Source of the DNA: Mycolicibacterium alvei
GTDB lineage: Bacteria; Actinomycetota; Actinomycetes; Mycobacteriales; Mycobacteriaceae
Assembly: GCF_010727325.1 (NCBI RefSeq)
Contig: NZ_AP022565.1
Span: 186,001 to 250,000, forward strand
Length of the DNA: 64,000 bases
Direction of reading: 5' to 3'
Part shown: in pieces, positions 16,977 to 25,212 of the stretch
Numbering within the stretch: the first letter of the stretch is position 1
Layout of the letters: every line of letters begins with the position of its first letter
Notes under the pieces: generated by a model
What the model was told of the DNA's origin: nothing
What the model saw: the letters and a program-made list of their open reading frames with translations, nothing else
The model's database searches: none
Translations under genes and position numbers: made by a program

Positions 16977-17069
16977 TGGATGATCCACGTGGTGCGGCTG
17001 TGCAGGCTCAACTTGTCGGCCGGTGCGTTTAGTCTCCACGCAGATTGAACTTCCGGACCAGGGGCTGTG

Positions 17070-18293
17070 ATGGATGACGGGATCGAACCGAGACTTGTGG
17101 AGGTTCTCGATGTCCCGAGGCTTGGTGCGGTCGTTCGCGGCAATGCGGGCTCGTTGCCGTGGCGTTTGGTCGACGAGTCGGGTGCCGGCGTAAACCACGT
17201 CAATCTGTGGTTGGCCGACCTGTTCGCGTGCGACAACTCGCCTGCGACGCTGCGCGCCTATGCGTACGACCTACTGAGCTGGAGTCGTTTCCTCGGCGCA
17301 CTGCAGGTTTCGTGGACTCAGGCAACGCGGGGCGAAGTCCGGGACTGGGTGAGGTGGTACCGGTGTCGCGCGAACCCGCAACGACGCCGCGGATCGAGTG
17401 CGGATACTCATCGGCCGACCCCAGGTTCTGTGAACGAGCGGACGGGCAAGGCCTACCTGGAGTCTTCCTACGCGCGGTCGTCGATGAATCGCAGACTGTC
17501 GTCGCTCAGTGGCTTCTACGAGTTCGCCCTGGAGTCGGATCTCGGGCCGCTCATCAACCCGGTACCGAAATCGCGCGACGATCTCACTCGACTCGACGTG
17601 CACCGCCAGCACTTCGATAACCCGCGCCCCCAAAAGCGCGCGCCTTATCGGCAGAAGCTAGTGGAACGTGCGCCGCGCGCGCTCAGCGACGACCTGTACG
17701 AGGAGGTATTTGCATCGCTGAGAACAAACCGCGACCGTGCCATTGTCGCTACGGCGATCTCCTCTGGTTTACGCGCCAGTGAACTGCTCAGCATGCGGCG
17801 GGGGATGCTCCATGCCGCCGACCAAACCGCCGATGTAATACCCAAGGGCGGGAATGGAAGTCGTGTCATGGTCCGTATCAGTCCCACTGCGTATCTCTGG
17901 ATCGCCCGGTACCTTGCTGAGCGCCCCGTGGGTCCGCCTGAAGAGCCAGTCTGGCTGACATTGCGCGGCACACCGCGGCCGCTGAGCTATTGGGCAATGC
18001 GACAGATCCTTGAACGCAGCAACGCGCTGCTGGGCTCCAACGTCACGATGCATGACTTCCGGCACACCTTCTGCATGCGTCTCGCCCAGGACGAGAACAT
18101 GACCATCGCGGAAATGCAGGAGCTGATGCGGCACGCGTCGATCGCCAGCACCACACGCTACCTGCGACCCACCGTAGCCGAACTCGTCGACAAACTTGAT
18201 CAGCACTGGAATAGACCCCCGTCACCGCAGCCCACGCCGGCGAAAGGCTATGCGGCAGAAGATCTCCAAGTTCTTTTCGGTCGGGCATTCTGA
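17070..18293 (+). CDS. Tyrosine recombinase, TnpA-like
   Basis: 407 residues. A SAM-like DNA-binding domain lies at about 40-155 and a catalytic domain at about 200-385. All catalytic positions are present: Arg235 (SGLRASELL), Lys259, His328 and Arg331 (HDFRHTF), His355 (LMRHASIAS) and nucleophile Tyr364 (TTRYLRP). It is the first of two adjacent recombinases, as in Tn554 (TnpA/TnpB). The start ATG at 17070 follows AGGGG by about five bases. Its stop overlaps the next ATG (ATG inside TGATGG), so both proteins are probably made together. Confidence 0.9.
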   Translation: MDDGIEPRLVEVLDVPRLGAVVRGNAGSLPWRLVDESGAGVNHVNLWLADLFACDNSPATLRAYAYDLLSWSRFLGALQVSWTQATRGEVRDWVRWYRCRANPQRRRGSSADTHRPTPGSVNERTGKAYLESSYARSSMNRRLSSLSGFYEFALESDLGPLINPVPKSRDDLTRLDVHRQHFDNPRPQKRAPYRQKLVERAPRALSDDLYEEVFASLRTNRDRAIVATAISSGLRASELLSMRRGMLHAADQTADVIPKGGNGSRVMVRISPTAYLWIARYLAERPVGPPEEPVWLTLRGTPRPLSYWAMRQILERSNALLGSNVTMHDFRHTFCMRLAQDENMTIAEMQELMRHASIASTTRYLRPTVAELVDKLDQHWNRPPSPQPTPAKGYAAEDLQVLFGRAF

Positions 18294-20671
18294 TGGCGCG
18301 GGTGCTCACGCGTGCCCAGTCGCTGGCGAGTTCGTCTGCGTTTGCCAACCATCCAGTCGAAGTACTGCCTTCGCTGTCCCCGACGCCCGAGGACCATCCG
18401 TGGTTCGGAAACACTGTCACCTGCGCCGAACGTGAACGCATCATCACTGCGGGACTTCCGCTCGTGATGGCACGGATGAGTGAGAAGTACCGCAGCGAGG
18501 CAGTAGCCCGCAGCGGTGCACGGCTCTGGCTGAGTCGCCTATTGGACTGGCTGGATGGCTTTGTCGGCGACAGTTATCAAGACCGTTGGATCGCCAGCGA
18601 TTCCGATCGCCAGCCGAAGGCGTGGTGCCCAGCCTTATCAACCGGATCGCATACACGGCTTGGGGCAAGGCTGTCGATCAACGCACTCATAATGCTGGGG
18701 GTCATTCGTCCCGGCCATGACTGGTTGATCGAGAACAAGCAGGCGCGGTTCTACCGTGACTGGACGACCACGCACGAACCGAAGGCGTGGGATCGCTACT
18801 TCGCCGCCGCGGAGCACGAGGGCGCACCGGAAGTGAAGAAATGGCGAACCGCCACCCACCTGGTACGTATCAGCATCTGCAACGGGCTGCCAATCACCGA
18901 GCTGCACAGCCAGCATGTGTTGGCCTACCGAGACTTTCTCGTCTCGACCGGCAGGATGCCGGGGGATCTTCTCGCCATGTGGCACTACGGACGCCGCGGC
19001 GGACTGTTCGCCGGTGAAGCCGACGACCTGCGGCACTACCTCATCGCCAAACGTCTCAGTCCCACCGAACTGGTCGACCGCTTCAATGTGCGAGCTCCCA
19101 GCGTGCGAGGACTGTTGATCGCCTACCTCGCCGAGATCGCCGTCGGTCAGGACTACGCCAGCCTGGACGGAACCAGCCGAAACCTGGTGAAGCTGTTCTG
19201 GAAACCGATCGAAGACGCCAACCCCGGCATCGACACAATCAGTTTGACGAAGGCCCAGGCATCCGCCTGGAAAGAGTGGTTGCGCACCAAACCGGATGGG
19301 ACTCCGCGCCGGCACGCCGAGAGCATTCTGGGAGCGGTCCGCAGCTTCTACCTCGACGTGGCTGCCTGGTCCCACGAGGATCCCTCGACGTGGGCCCATT
19401 GGGCTGTCTCATGCCCGGTCAGCATCCGCGACGTCCGAGGCCAGCAGAAGCGCCGGGCCCAGCGGGCACACCGCATGCATGCCCGCACCCGCACCCTCAC
19501 CCCGCACGTCGATGCACTCGTCGCTGCAGCCCGGCGGGCGTACGTGCAAGCAGCAGAGCTGCAAGCGGTCGCGACGACAGCGCCGTTCGGTGAACCGTTC
19601 GCCGTGCACGGGAGCACCTACATCAAGCACACACCGGGCAAGCGGGCCGACCGAGTGCGCATCCATGTTCTGCAGGATGGATCGGAGAAGCGGGTTGACA
19701 TCCACTACACCGTGACACGGGCCTTCATGACCTGGACGATCATCGAGGTGTTGCGCCACACCGGTATCCGGATCGAAGAGATGCTGGAGCTGACCCATCT
19801 GAGCATCAAGCAGTACCGCAAACCCGATGGCACCGTGATACCGCTCCTGCAGATCGCACCGAGCAAGACCGATCAGGAGCGGATATTTCCCTGCAGCCCG
19901 GAGTTGACCACCACCTTGGCGCGACTGGTCGAGTTCGTCAGCATCGATGGCCGCGTTCCGCTGTGCTGCCGAATCGACACACAGGAACGCCAGGTGTCGG
20001 CGCCGATGCCGCATCTGATCCAGATCCGAGAGGGTGGACGGTCGCGGGTAATCAACCAGTGCACGGTCCGAAAGTGGTTATCAGAGCTGGCCAACAGCAT
20101 GGCCTTGAAGGACGCTGACGGTACTTCGCTGCATTTCACGCCACACGACTTTCGCCGGATCTTCATCACCGACATCGTCAACGCCGGGTTCCCGATCCAT
20201 TTGGCCGCAAAGATGGTGGGCCACAACAATATCGAAGTCACGCGCGGCTACACCGCGGTGTATCAGAAAGATGTCTTCGAGGCATATGACCGGTTCATCG
20301 ACAACCGTAGACAGGCACGGCCATCGGCCGAATACCGTGAGCCCACCCAAGCCGAATGGGACGAGTTCGTCGAACACTTCGGCCAGCGCCGGATCGCGCT
20401 CGGCAATTGCCACCGCCCCTATGGATCTGACTGTTCCCATGAACATGCCTGCATCCGGTGCGATTTCTGCGAGGTTGAACCGGCCCAGGCCGCAAGGCTC
20501 GATGAGATCCGTGACAACCTTCGCCTCCAGGTGGTCGAGGCCCAAAAGAACCGGTGGCTGGGCGACGTTAACCAATTACGCCTCACCATTGAGCACGCCG
20601 ACCGCAAGGCGGCGAGGCTGGCAGCCCTCACCGAGGCGGCCCCGGTACTCCTTGCCGCGCACACGTCCTGA
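18293..20671 (+). CDS. Large tyrosine recombinase, TnpB-like, with C-terminal Cys cluster
   Basis: 792 residues. The catalytic set is complete: Arg493 (HTGIRIEEML), Lys525 (APSKTDQER), His618/Arg621 (TPHDFRRIF), His644 (MVGHNNIEVT) and Tyr653 (TRGYTAVY). About 400 residues precede the catalytic half and should form DNA-binding and partner-contact domains. After it comes a Cys/His-rich stretch, C706 H C714 H H C720 C723 C726, that looks like a zinc-binding module, and then a helical tail. The length exceeds TnpB of Tn554 (about 630 residues). It is expected to act with the upstream recombinase in excision and insertion at the GTGCG core. Confidence 0.88.
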   Translation: MARVLTRAQSLASSSAFANHPVEVLPSLSPTPEDHPWFGNTVTCAERERIITAGLPLVMARMSEKYRSEAVARSGARLWLSRLLDWLDGFVGDSYQDRWIASDSDRQPKAWCPALSTGSHTRLGARLSINALIMLGVIRPGHDWLIENKQARFYRDWTTTHEPKAWDRYFAAAEHEGAPEVKKWRTATHLVRISICNGLPITELHSQHVLAYRDFLVSTGRMPGDLLAMWHYGRRGGLFAGEADDLRHYLIAKRLSPTELVDRFNVRAPSVRGLLIAYLAEIAVGQDYASLDGTSRNLVKLFWKPIEDANPGIDTISLTKAQASAWKEWLRTKPDGTPRRHAESILGAVRSFYLDVAAWSHEDPSTWAHWAVSCPVSIRDVRGQQKRRAQRAHRMHARTRTLTPHVDALVAAARRAYVQAAELQAVATTAPFGEPFAVHGSTYIKHTPGKRADRVRIHVLQDGSEKRVDIHYTVTRAFMTWTIIEVLRHTGIRIEEMLELTHLSIKQYRKPDGTVIPLLQIAPSKTDQERIFPCSPELTTTLARLVEFVSIDGRVPLCCRIDTQERQVSAPMPHLIQIREGGRSRVINQCTVRKWLSELANSMALKDADGTSLHFTPHDFRRIFITDIVNAGFPIHLAAKMVGHNNIEVTRGYTAVYQKDVFEAYDRFIDNRRQARPSAEYREPTQAEWDEFVEHFGQRRIALGNCHRPYGSDCSHEHACIRCDFCEVEPAQAARLDEIRDNLRLQVVEAQKNRWLGDVNQLRLTIEHADRKAARLAALTEAAPVLLAAHTS

Positions 20672-20702
20672 CGCGAGCAGTAAGGGACCGTCCTTCTGAC
20701 AG

Positions 20703-21062
20703 CTAGGTGCAGCAGTTGGGGTCGAGGACGACGCAGAGTGCCTGCAGGGCTTCGGGTTTGACGCGGTGAAAGACGTTCATGCCGCGCCGGTCGGAGATCA
20801 CCAGCCCGGCTTTGCGGAGCTGGCCCAGGTGGTGGCTGACGGTGGATTCACTCAGGTCGAGCACCGCGGCCAGATCGCCGCTGGTCTCTTCGCCGGGGCG
20901 TGAGCTGAACAGCAGCGACATCATCTTGACCCGCACCGGGTCGGCGAGCGCCTTGAGCCGCATCGCGACCTGCAGGGCATCGGCGTCGCTGATCGGGCCC
21001 GCGGCGACCGGGGCGCAGCACACCGGGGCGGACATGTCGATCACGGGCAGCGCTTTGGGCAT
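20703..21062 (-). CDS. ArsR/SmtB-family metalloregulator (Rv2640c-like), copy 2
   Basis: 119 residues and nearly identical to the protein at 12837-13196. The differences are a handful of residues such as FSSRPGEE for FSSVHAEE and VLDLSES for ALGLSES. The N-terminal CC and C-terminal NCC cysteine pairs and the helix-turn-helix are conserved. It is divergent from cadI copy 2 and should control it through 21084-21097. Given the similarity, the two repressors may cross-regulate both ars operons. Confidence 0.88.
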   Translation of the reverse strand: MPKALPVIDMSAPVCCAPVAAGPISDADALQVAMRLKALADPVRVKMMSLLFSSRPGEETSGDLAAVLDLSESTVSHHLGQLRKAGLVISDRRGMNVFHRVKPEALQALCVVLDPNCCT

Positions 21063-21083
21063 GACCCCATCCTGCCACCTGTC

Positions 21084-21097
21084 TTGACATATATCAA
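21084..21097. promoter_or_regulatory. Operator with back-to-back -35 boxes, copy 2
   Basis: TTGACATATATCAA, identical to 13219-13232. On the plus strand TTGACA is followed by CATCCT; on the minus strand TTGATA is followed 17 bp on by CAGGAT, six bases before the repressor ATG. Conservation of these elements while the spacer bases differ between copies supports function. Confidence 0.62.
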
Positions 21098-21163
21098 AAA
21101 GGTGGCATCCTGAGGTCGACGCGCCAGTTCGATATATGTCTCATCCCTAGTGGGAGGTCCATC

Positions 21164-21640
21164 ATGTCCCGTATGCAACTCGCCCTCAACGTCGATGACC
21201 TCGACGAGGCGATCACGTTCTACACCAAACTGTTCGGCGTCGACCCCGCCAAGGTCAAGCCCGGCTATGCCAACTTCGCCGTCGCCGAGCCGCCGCTGAA
21301 GCTGGTGCTGCTGGAAAATCCCGGTAAGGGCGGCACCATCAACCACCTCGGCGTCGAGGTCCAATCCAGCGACAAGGTGCACGCCGAGATCGCCCGCCTG
21401 ACCGGCGAGGGGCTGTTCACCGATGAGGAGATCGGCACCACGTGTTGCTTCGCCACCCAGGACAAGGTCTGGGTGACCGGGCCGGCCGGAGAGAAATGGG
21501 AGGTCTACACGGTGCTGGCCGACTCCGACACCTTCGGCACCAGCCCACAGCACCTCGACGATTCCGCCGACGGCGAGGGTGGGGTGTGTTGCGGCGGAGC
21601 CTCCAAGGAGGCTGACCCCGCCGCAGCGTCCTGTTGCTAG
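21164..21640 (+). CDS. cadI: CadI-like cadmium/arsenite-inducible VOC-fold protein, copy 2
   Basis: 158 residues, VOC fold, closely similar to the protein at 13298-13795 through the core TTCCFATQDKVWVTGP. Most differences are in the tail, where this copy ends KEADPAAASCC and is seven residues shorter. The cysteine pairs CC in GVCCGG and at the C-terminus are kept. TGGGAGG stands before the ATG. It is followed after 57 bp by the DinB-like gene instead of the dioxygenase gene of copy 1. Confidence 0.87.
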   Translation: MSRMQLALNVDDLDEAITFYTKLFGVDPAKVKPGYANFAVAEPPLKLVLLENPGKGGTINHLGVEVQSSDKVHAEIARLTGEGLFTDEEIGTTCCFATQDKVWVTGPAGEKWEVYTVLADSDTFGTSPQHLDDSADGEGGVCCGGASKEADPAAASCC

Positions 21641-21697
21641 CCGATCGCACCTGCCGCGGCCGTGGTCACATGGCCGCGGCAGGCGCATGATCGGGGC

Positions 21698-22210
21698 ATG
21701 GACCGCGATGCCATCGCTGCCGATCTGGAGCGCGCGCGTGTCACGTTCCACCAGCTACTGGCGGCCGCCGGCCCCGACGACTGGGATGCGCCGACGCGCG
21801 GAACCCGGTGGACCAACGGCCAATTGCTGTTCCACATGGTGTTCGGCTACATGGTCGTGCAGCGGCTGCTGCCCCTGGTGCGGGTGATGGGCCGACTACC
21901 TGACCGCGTCAGCGGGGCATACGCCCGGTTGCTCAACGCCGCGACCACGCCGTTTCATCAAATCAACTACTACGGATCATGCGCCGCCGCCATGGTCTAC
22001 AACCGGCGCAGGATGGGCGCCAAACTCCACCGGGTCATCGACTCACTGCAACACCGGCTCGCCCGCGAGACCGACGACACCCTGCGGCGCGGCATGCATT
22101 TCCCGCCGGGATGGGATCCGTTCTTCTCCGACTACATGACGCTGGAAGACGTCTACCGCTACCCCGGGCGCCACTTCGACTTCCACGCCGCCCAACTCAC
22201 CTTCACCTGA
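21698..22210 (+). CDS. DinB-like (mycothiol-transferase-type) protein inside the ars operon
   Basis: 170 residues. It resembles the DinB/maleylpyruvate-isomerase-like four-helix-bundle family. The opening helix is followed by WDAPTRGTRWTNGQLLFHMVFGY, and the protein closes with RHFDFHAAQL; the His residues in these segments are candidates for the family's three-His metal site. Many actinobacterial members are metal-dependent thiol S-transferases acting with mycothiol, so a role in thiol chemistry of arsenic is conceivable but unproven. It occupies the same slot as the dioxygenase gene in copy 1. The ATG at 21698 is chosen because the upstream frame (from 21662) lacks family character. Confidence 0.7.
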   Translation: MDRDAIAADLERARVTFHQLLAAAGPDDWDAPTRGTRWTNGQLLFHMVFGYMVVQRLLPLVRVMGRLPDRVSGAYARLLNAATTPFHQINYYGSCAAAMVYNRRRMGAKLHRVIDSLQHRLARETDDTLRRGMHFPPGWDPFFSDYMTLEDVYRYPGRHFDFHAAQLTFT

Positions 22211-22218
22211 CGTTTCAT

Positions 22219-22256
22219 TTGCCAACAACTTCGATATCCGTCAATATTGATGTATG
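22219..22256 (+). promoter_or_regulatory. Promoter of arsR copy 2, probably leaderless
   Basis: TTGCCA (22219-22224), a 17-bp spacer and CAATAT (22242-22247) stand six bases before the arsR ATG at 22254. The spacer carries TCGATATCCG and the downstream TATTGATGT, likely the ArsR operator overlapping the promoter. This matches 14777-14815. Confidence 0.57.
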
Positions 22257-22628
22257 TCGAAGTCGCAGGAGTCGTTGACCGACGGGGACGCGTGCTGCCC
22301 ACCCGGGGCGCTGCTGCGCGAACCCCTTACCGCCGCGGACGCGGCGGACATGGCGGTCAAACTCAAAGCGCTGGCCGATCCGGTACGCCTGCAGCTGTTC
22401 TCCGCGATCGCCAGCCACGCCGGTGGTGAGGCCTGCGTCTGCGACATCTCCGCCGACATCGAGGTGTCACAACCGACCATCAGCCACCACCTCAAAGTGC
22501 TGCGCGACGCCGGGCTACTGACCTCACAGCGCCGGGCCTCCTGGGTGTACTACGCCGTGGTGCCCGACGCGCTGGCCAGCCCCGCCGTCCTGTTCGGCAT
22601 TGACGCAGCCGCCGGGGTGTCGGCATGA
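22254..22628 (+). CDS. arsR: ArsR arsenical-responsive repressor, copy 2
   Basis: 124 residues. It has the same winged-helix core as copy 1, with the metal cysteines in GGEACVCDIS and the recognition helix SQPTISHHLKVLRDAGLL; the N-terminal pair is in DACCPP. It differs from copy 1 mainly in the first 15 and last 20 residues. The gene overlaps acr3 copy 2 by four bases (ATGA). It should respond to As(III)/Sb(III) and control the promoter in which its own start codon is embedded. Confidence 0.9.
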   Translation: MSKSQESLTDGDACCPPGALLREPLTAADAADMAVKLKALADPVRLQLFSAIASHAGGEACVCDISADIEVSQPTISHHLKVLRDAGLLTSQRRASWVYYAVVPDALASPAVLFGIDAAAGVSA

Positions 22629-23743
22629 CCGACACCACCACCCCGGCCCCAGCGGTCGTGGGCAAGCTCTCCACCCTGGATCGGTTCCTGCCGCTGTGGA
22701 TCGGCGCGGCGATGGTCGCCGGGTTGCTGCTGGGCCGCTGGGTTCCCGGCTTGAACACCGCGCTGGAAAGCGTTCAGCTGGACGGGATTTCACTGCCCAT
22801 CGCTCTTGGCCTGCTCATCATGATGTACCCGGTGCTGGCCAAGGTCCGCTACGACCGCCTCGACACCGTCACCGGCGACCGCAAGCTGCTGCTGTCCTCA
22901 CTGGTCCTGAACTGGGTGCTCGGCCCCGCGCTGATGTTCGCGCTCGCGTGGCTGCTGCTGCCCGACCTGCCCGAATACCGGACCGGCCTGATCATCGTCG
23001 GCCTGGCCCGCTGCATCGCCATGGTCATCATCTGGAACGACCTGGCCTGCGGCGACCGGGAAGCCGCCGCCGTCCTCGTGGCGCTCAACTCGATCTTCCA
23101 GGTCATCATGTTCGCCCTGCTGGGCTGGTTCTATCTGTCGGTGCTGCCCGGCTGGCTCGGCCTGGAACAGACCACCATCGACACCTCCCCATGGCAGATC
23201 GCCAAGTCCGTGCTCATATTTCTGGGCATCCCGCTGCTGGCCGGCTACCTGTCGCGCCGGCTCGGCGAGAAAACCAAGGGCCGTGACTGGTACGAGGCCA
23301 AGTTCCTGCCCCGGATCGGGCCGTGGGCGCTCTACGGGCTGCTGTTCACTATCGTGATTCTCTTTGCGCTGCAAGGCGACCAGATCACCCACCAACCGTT
23401 CGACGTCGCCCGCATCGCCCTGCCGCTACTAGCGTACTTCGCGATCATGTGGGGCGGAGGCTACCTGCTCGGCACCATGCTCGATCTCGGTTATGAGCGC
23501 ACCACCACCCTGGCGTTCACCGCCGCGGGCAACAACTTCGAACTCGCCATCGCCGTCGCGATCGCCACCTACGGCGCCACCTCCGGCCAAGCCCTGGCCG
23601 GCGTCGTCGGCCCGTTGATCGAAGTCCCGGTCCTGGTCGGGTTGGTCTACGTGTCCTTGGCGTTGCGCAACCGGTTCCACCACCACACCTCCCAACACCT
23701 TCCTGCCGACGGCTCGACGACGAGAACGGAACCCAATCCATGA
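22625..23743 (+). CDS. acr3: Acr3-family arsenite efflux permease, copy 2
   Basis: 372 residues and about nine residues in ten identical by eye to copy 1. It keeps the conserved Cys in NDLACGD and the Asn/Glu in AGNNFELAIAVAIA. It differs mostly at the C-terminus, where it is nine residues longer with a His-rich end (RFHHHTSQH). The function is As(III) efflux. It overlaps both neighbours by four bases and is part of a tightly coupled arsR-acr3-arsC unit. Confidence 0.93.
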   Translation: MTDTTTPAPAVVGKLSTLDRFLPLWIGAAMVAGLLLGRWVPGLNTALESVQLDGISLPIALGLLIMMYPVLAKVRYDRLDTVTGDRKLLLSSLVLNWVLGPALMFALAWLLLPDLPEYRTGLIIVGLARCIAMVIIWNDLACGDREAAAVLVALNSIFQVIMFALLGWFYLSVLPGWLGLEQTTIDTSPWQIAKSVLIFLGIPLLAGYLSRRLGEKTKGRDWYEAKFLPRIGPWALYGLLFTIVILFALQGDQITHQPFDVARIALPLLAYFAIMWGGGYLLGTMLDLGYERTTTLAFTAAGNNFELAIAVAIATYGATSGQALAGVVGPLIEVPVLVGLVYVSLALRNRFHHHTSQHLPADGSTTRTEPNP

Positions 23744-24408
23744 CTGACAGCCCCGTCACCCACGAGCTTCGCCACGATCTGTCCATCGACCAGCAACTCG
23801 CCCTGAAAACCGCGGCGACCCGGCTGGGCGGTGAGTTCGATGGCACCTTCGGTACCGAAACCATCGAACGGTTCTTGCATTCGTCCTACGACCAGTTCGC
23901 CGGCCGGGCCACCATTCCGAACTTCCTGCCGCTGTTGGCCGAACGGTTCGCCCGCCAACGCCTGCACGCCCTGGCGAGAGTGGAAGGAAAGATCAGCGAC
24001 GGCAAACCGACCGTGTTGTTCCTGTGCACCCACAACGCCGGCCGCTCGCAGATGGCGCTGGGCTACTTCACCCACCTGGCCGGTGACCGGGCCGTCGCCT
24101 GGTCCGGTGGATCCGAACCCGGCAACGAGATCAACCCCGCCGCGATCGCTGCCATGCACGAAGTCGGTATCGACATCACTGGCGAATACCCCAAACCCTG
24201 GACCGACGAAATTGTGCAGGCGGCCGACGTCGTCATCACCATGGGCTGCGGGGACGCCTGCCCGATCTTCCCCGGGAAACGCTACGAGAACTGGGAACTG
24301 CCCGACCCCGCCGGCCAGGGCCTCGACGCCGTCCGCCCGATCCGCGACGACATCGAAGAACGCGTCCACCGTTTGTTGGCCGACCTGAACGTGCCCGTCA
24401 CCCGGTAG
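23740..24408 (+). CDS. arsC: Arsenate reductase with N-terminal helical domain, copy 2
   Basis: 222 residues. The N-terminal 85 residues form a predicted three-helix module (AATRLGGEFDGTFGTETIERFL onward) seen in a subset of actinobacterial arsenate reductases and related tyrosine phosphatases. The catalytic domain has CTHNAGRSQ at about residue 96 and the MGCGDACPIFPGK cysteine pair, and is almost identical to copy 1. Copy 1 lacks the helical module. The module may serve in dimerisation or partner binding; its role is not visible from sequence. Confidence 0.9.
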   Translation: MTDSPVTHELRHDLSIDQQLALKTAATRLGGEFDGTFGTETIERFLHSSYDQFAGRATIPNFLPLLAERFARQRLHALARVEGKISDGKPTVLFLCTHNAGRSQMALGYFTHLAGDRAVAWSGGSEPGNEINPAAIAAMHEVGIDITGEYPKPWTDEIVQAADVVITMGCGDACPIFPGKRYENWELPDPAGQGLDAVRPIRDDIEERVHRLLADLNVPVTR

Positions 24409-24438
24409 CCGCGAAAACCTCAAGGGAACACACCGAAT

Positions 24439-24906
24439 ATGGCTGACACATCAGTGTTGTTCGTCTGCGTCAGTAACGCCGGAAAATCGGTCATGGCCGC
24501 CGGGCTCATGCGCCAGATCGCCGGACCGACCATCCACGTCAGCTCGGCGGGCACCCGCGCCAAGACCGCCGTCAACGACCTCTCGGTACAAGCCTTGGCA
24601 GAAGTCGGCGTCGACATCAGCGACCATCAGCCCGCCCAACTCACCGCGCAGATGCTCGACGACGCCGACCTGGTCGTCATCGTCGGCAGCCAAGCCCACC
24701 TCGACGAGTACTGTCCCGGCGTCACCATCCAGCGGTGGGATACCGACGAACCCTCCTTGCGCGGCATCGACGGAATCGACCGCATGCGAATCATCCGCGA
24801 CGACATCACCACGCGCGTCCAGGCCTTGGCCGCCAACCTTTCCACCGCGATCACACCACCCACCGGCCAGCCATCCCGATCCAACGCGCGTATTGAGCGA
24901 AGCTAG
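24439..24906 (+). CDS. Second arsenate reductase, arsenate-mycothiol-transferase type
   Basis: 155 residues; low-molecular-weight phosphatase fold. The P-loop is CVSNAGKS, with Lys where classical members have Arg, followed by VMAAGLMRQ and HVSSAGTRAK. The GKS form is characteristic of actinobacterial ArsC1/ArsC2-type enzymes, which join arsenate to mycothiol for reduction by mycoredoxin. It lacks the C-terminal CGxxCP pair of the upstream arsC, so the two reductases probably use different thiol systems. It lies 30 bp downstream of arsC; a vestige of the same gene follows copy 1. Confidence 0.8.
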   Translation: MADTSVLFVCVSNAGKSVMAAGLMRQIAGPTIHVSSAGTRAKTAVNDLSVQALAEVGVDISDHQPAQLTAQMLDDADLVVIVGSQAHLDEYCPGVTIQRWDTDEPSLRGIDGIDRMRIIRDDITTRVQALAANLSTAITPPTGQPSRSNARIERS

Positions 24907-24910
24907 ATGT

Positions 24911-25174
24911 ATGCGTGTGGAACTTCTCACGAGCCCGGGATGTCCGAATGCGGCGGCGGCTCGGCGCTTGCTCGCCGAGTGTCTGTCTGAGGTTGATATC
25001 GCTGAAGATGTGGTGGTGGAAAGGGTCGGTGGATATCCATCGCCAACAGTGCTCGTTGATGGTATGGATGTCATGAAGCCGGGCACTGAGCTGGCAGCTG
25101 ATGCGTGCCGATTGGACCTTCCGACCAGGGATCGCGTGCTGGCGGCGCTTCGGAGTGCGACGCCGTTGACGTGA
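24911..25174 (+). CDS. Small thioredoxin-fold-like protein
   Basis: 87 residues from the ATG at 24911. It starts with a strand-turn MRVELLTSPGCPNAAAARRLL, with a single Cys in the position of a thioredoxin/glutaredoxin active site. A second half, GGYPSPTVLVDGMDVM, has the cis-Pro pattern typical of this fold. Such proteins often accompany mercury or arsenic genes. Only one candidate catalytic Cys is present in the usual loop, with another at position 26, so it may act as a monothiol carrier or metal-binding protein. The function is inferred from fold and context. Confidence 0.6.
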   Translation: MRVELLTSPGCPNAAAARRLLAECLSEVDIAEDVVVERVGGYPSPTVLVDGMDVMKPGTELAADACRLDLPTRDRVLAALRSATPLT

Positions 25175-25180
25175 TCGATC

Positions 25181-25195
25181 CGGGGTCTTACCCCG
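25181..25195. terminator. Short GC hairpin between convergent genes
   Basis: CGGGGT-CTT-ACCCCG forms a 6-bp stem with a 3-base loop in the 38-bp gap between the thioredoxin-like gene and the stop of the P-type ATPase gene. It could act as a bidirectional terminator. No U-tract follows, which is usual in mycobacteria. Confidence 0.45.
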
Positions 25196-25212
25196 ATGTT
25201 GCGGCCCCGAGT

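Noticed and set aside
16965..17198. N-terminal part of a 146-codon minus-strand frame ending in the SNase fragment
   Set aside because: Its first 75 codons lie in the mobile element and have no family character; only the C-terminal part is a gene remnant.
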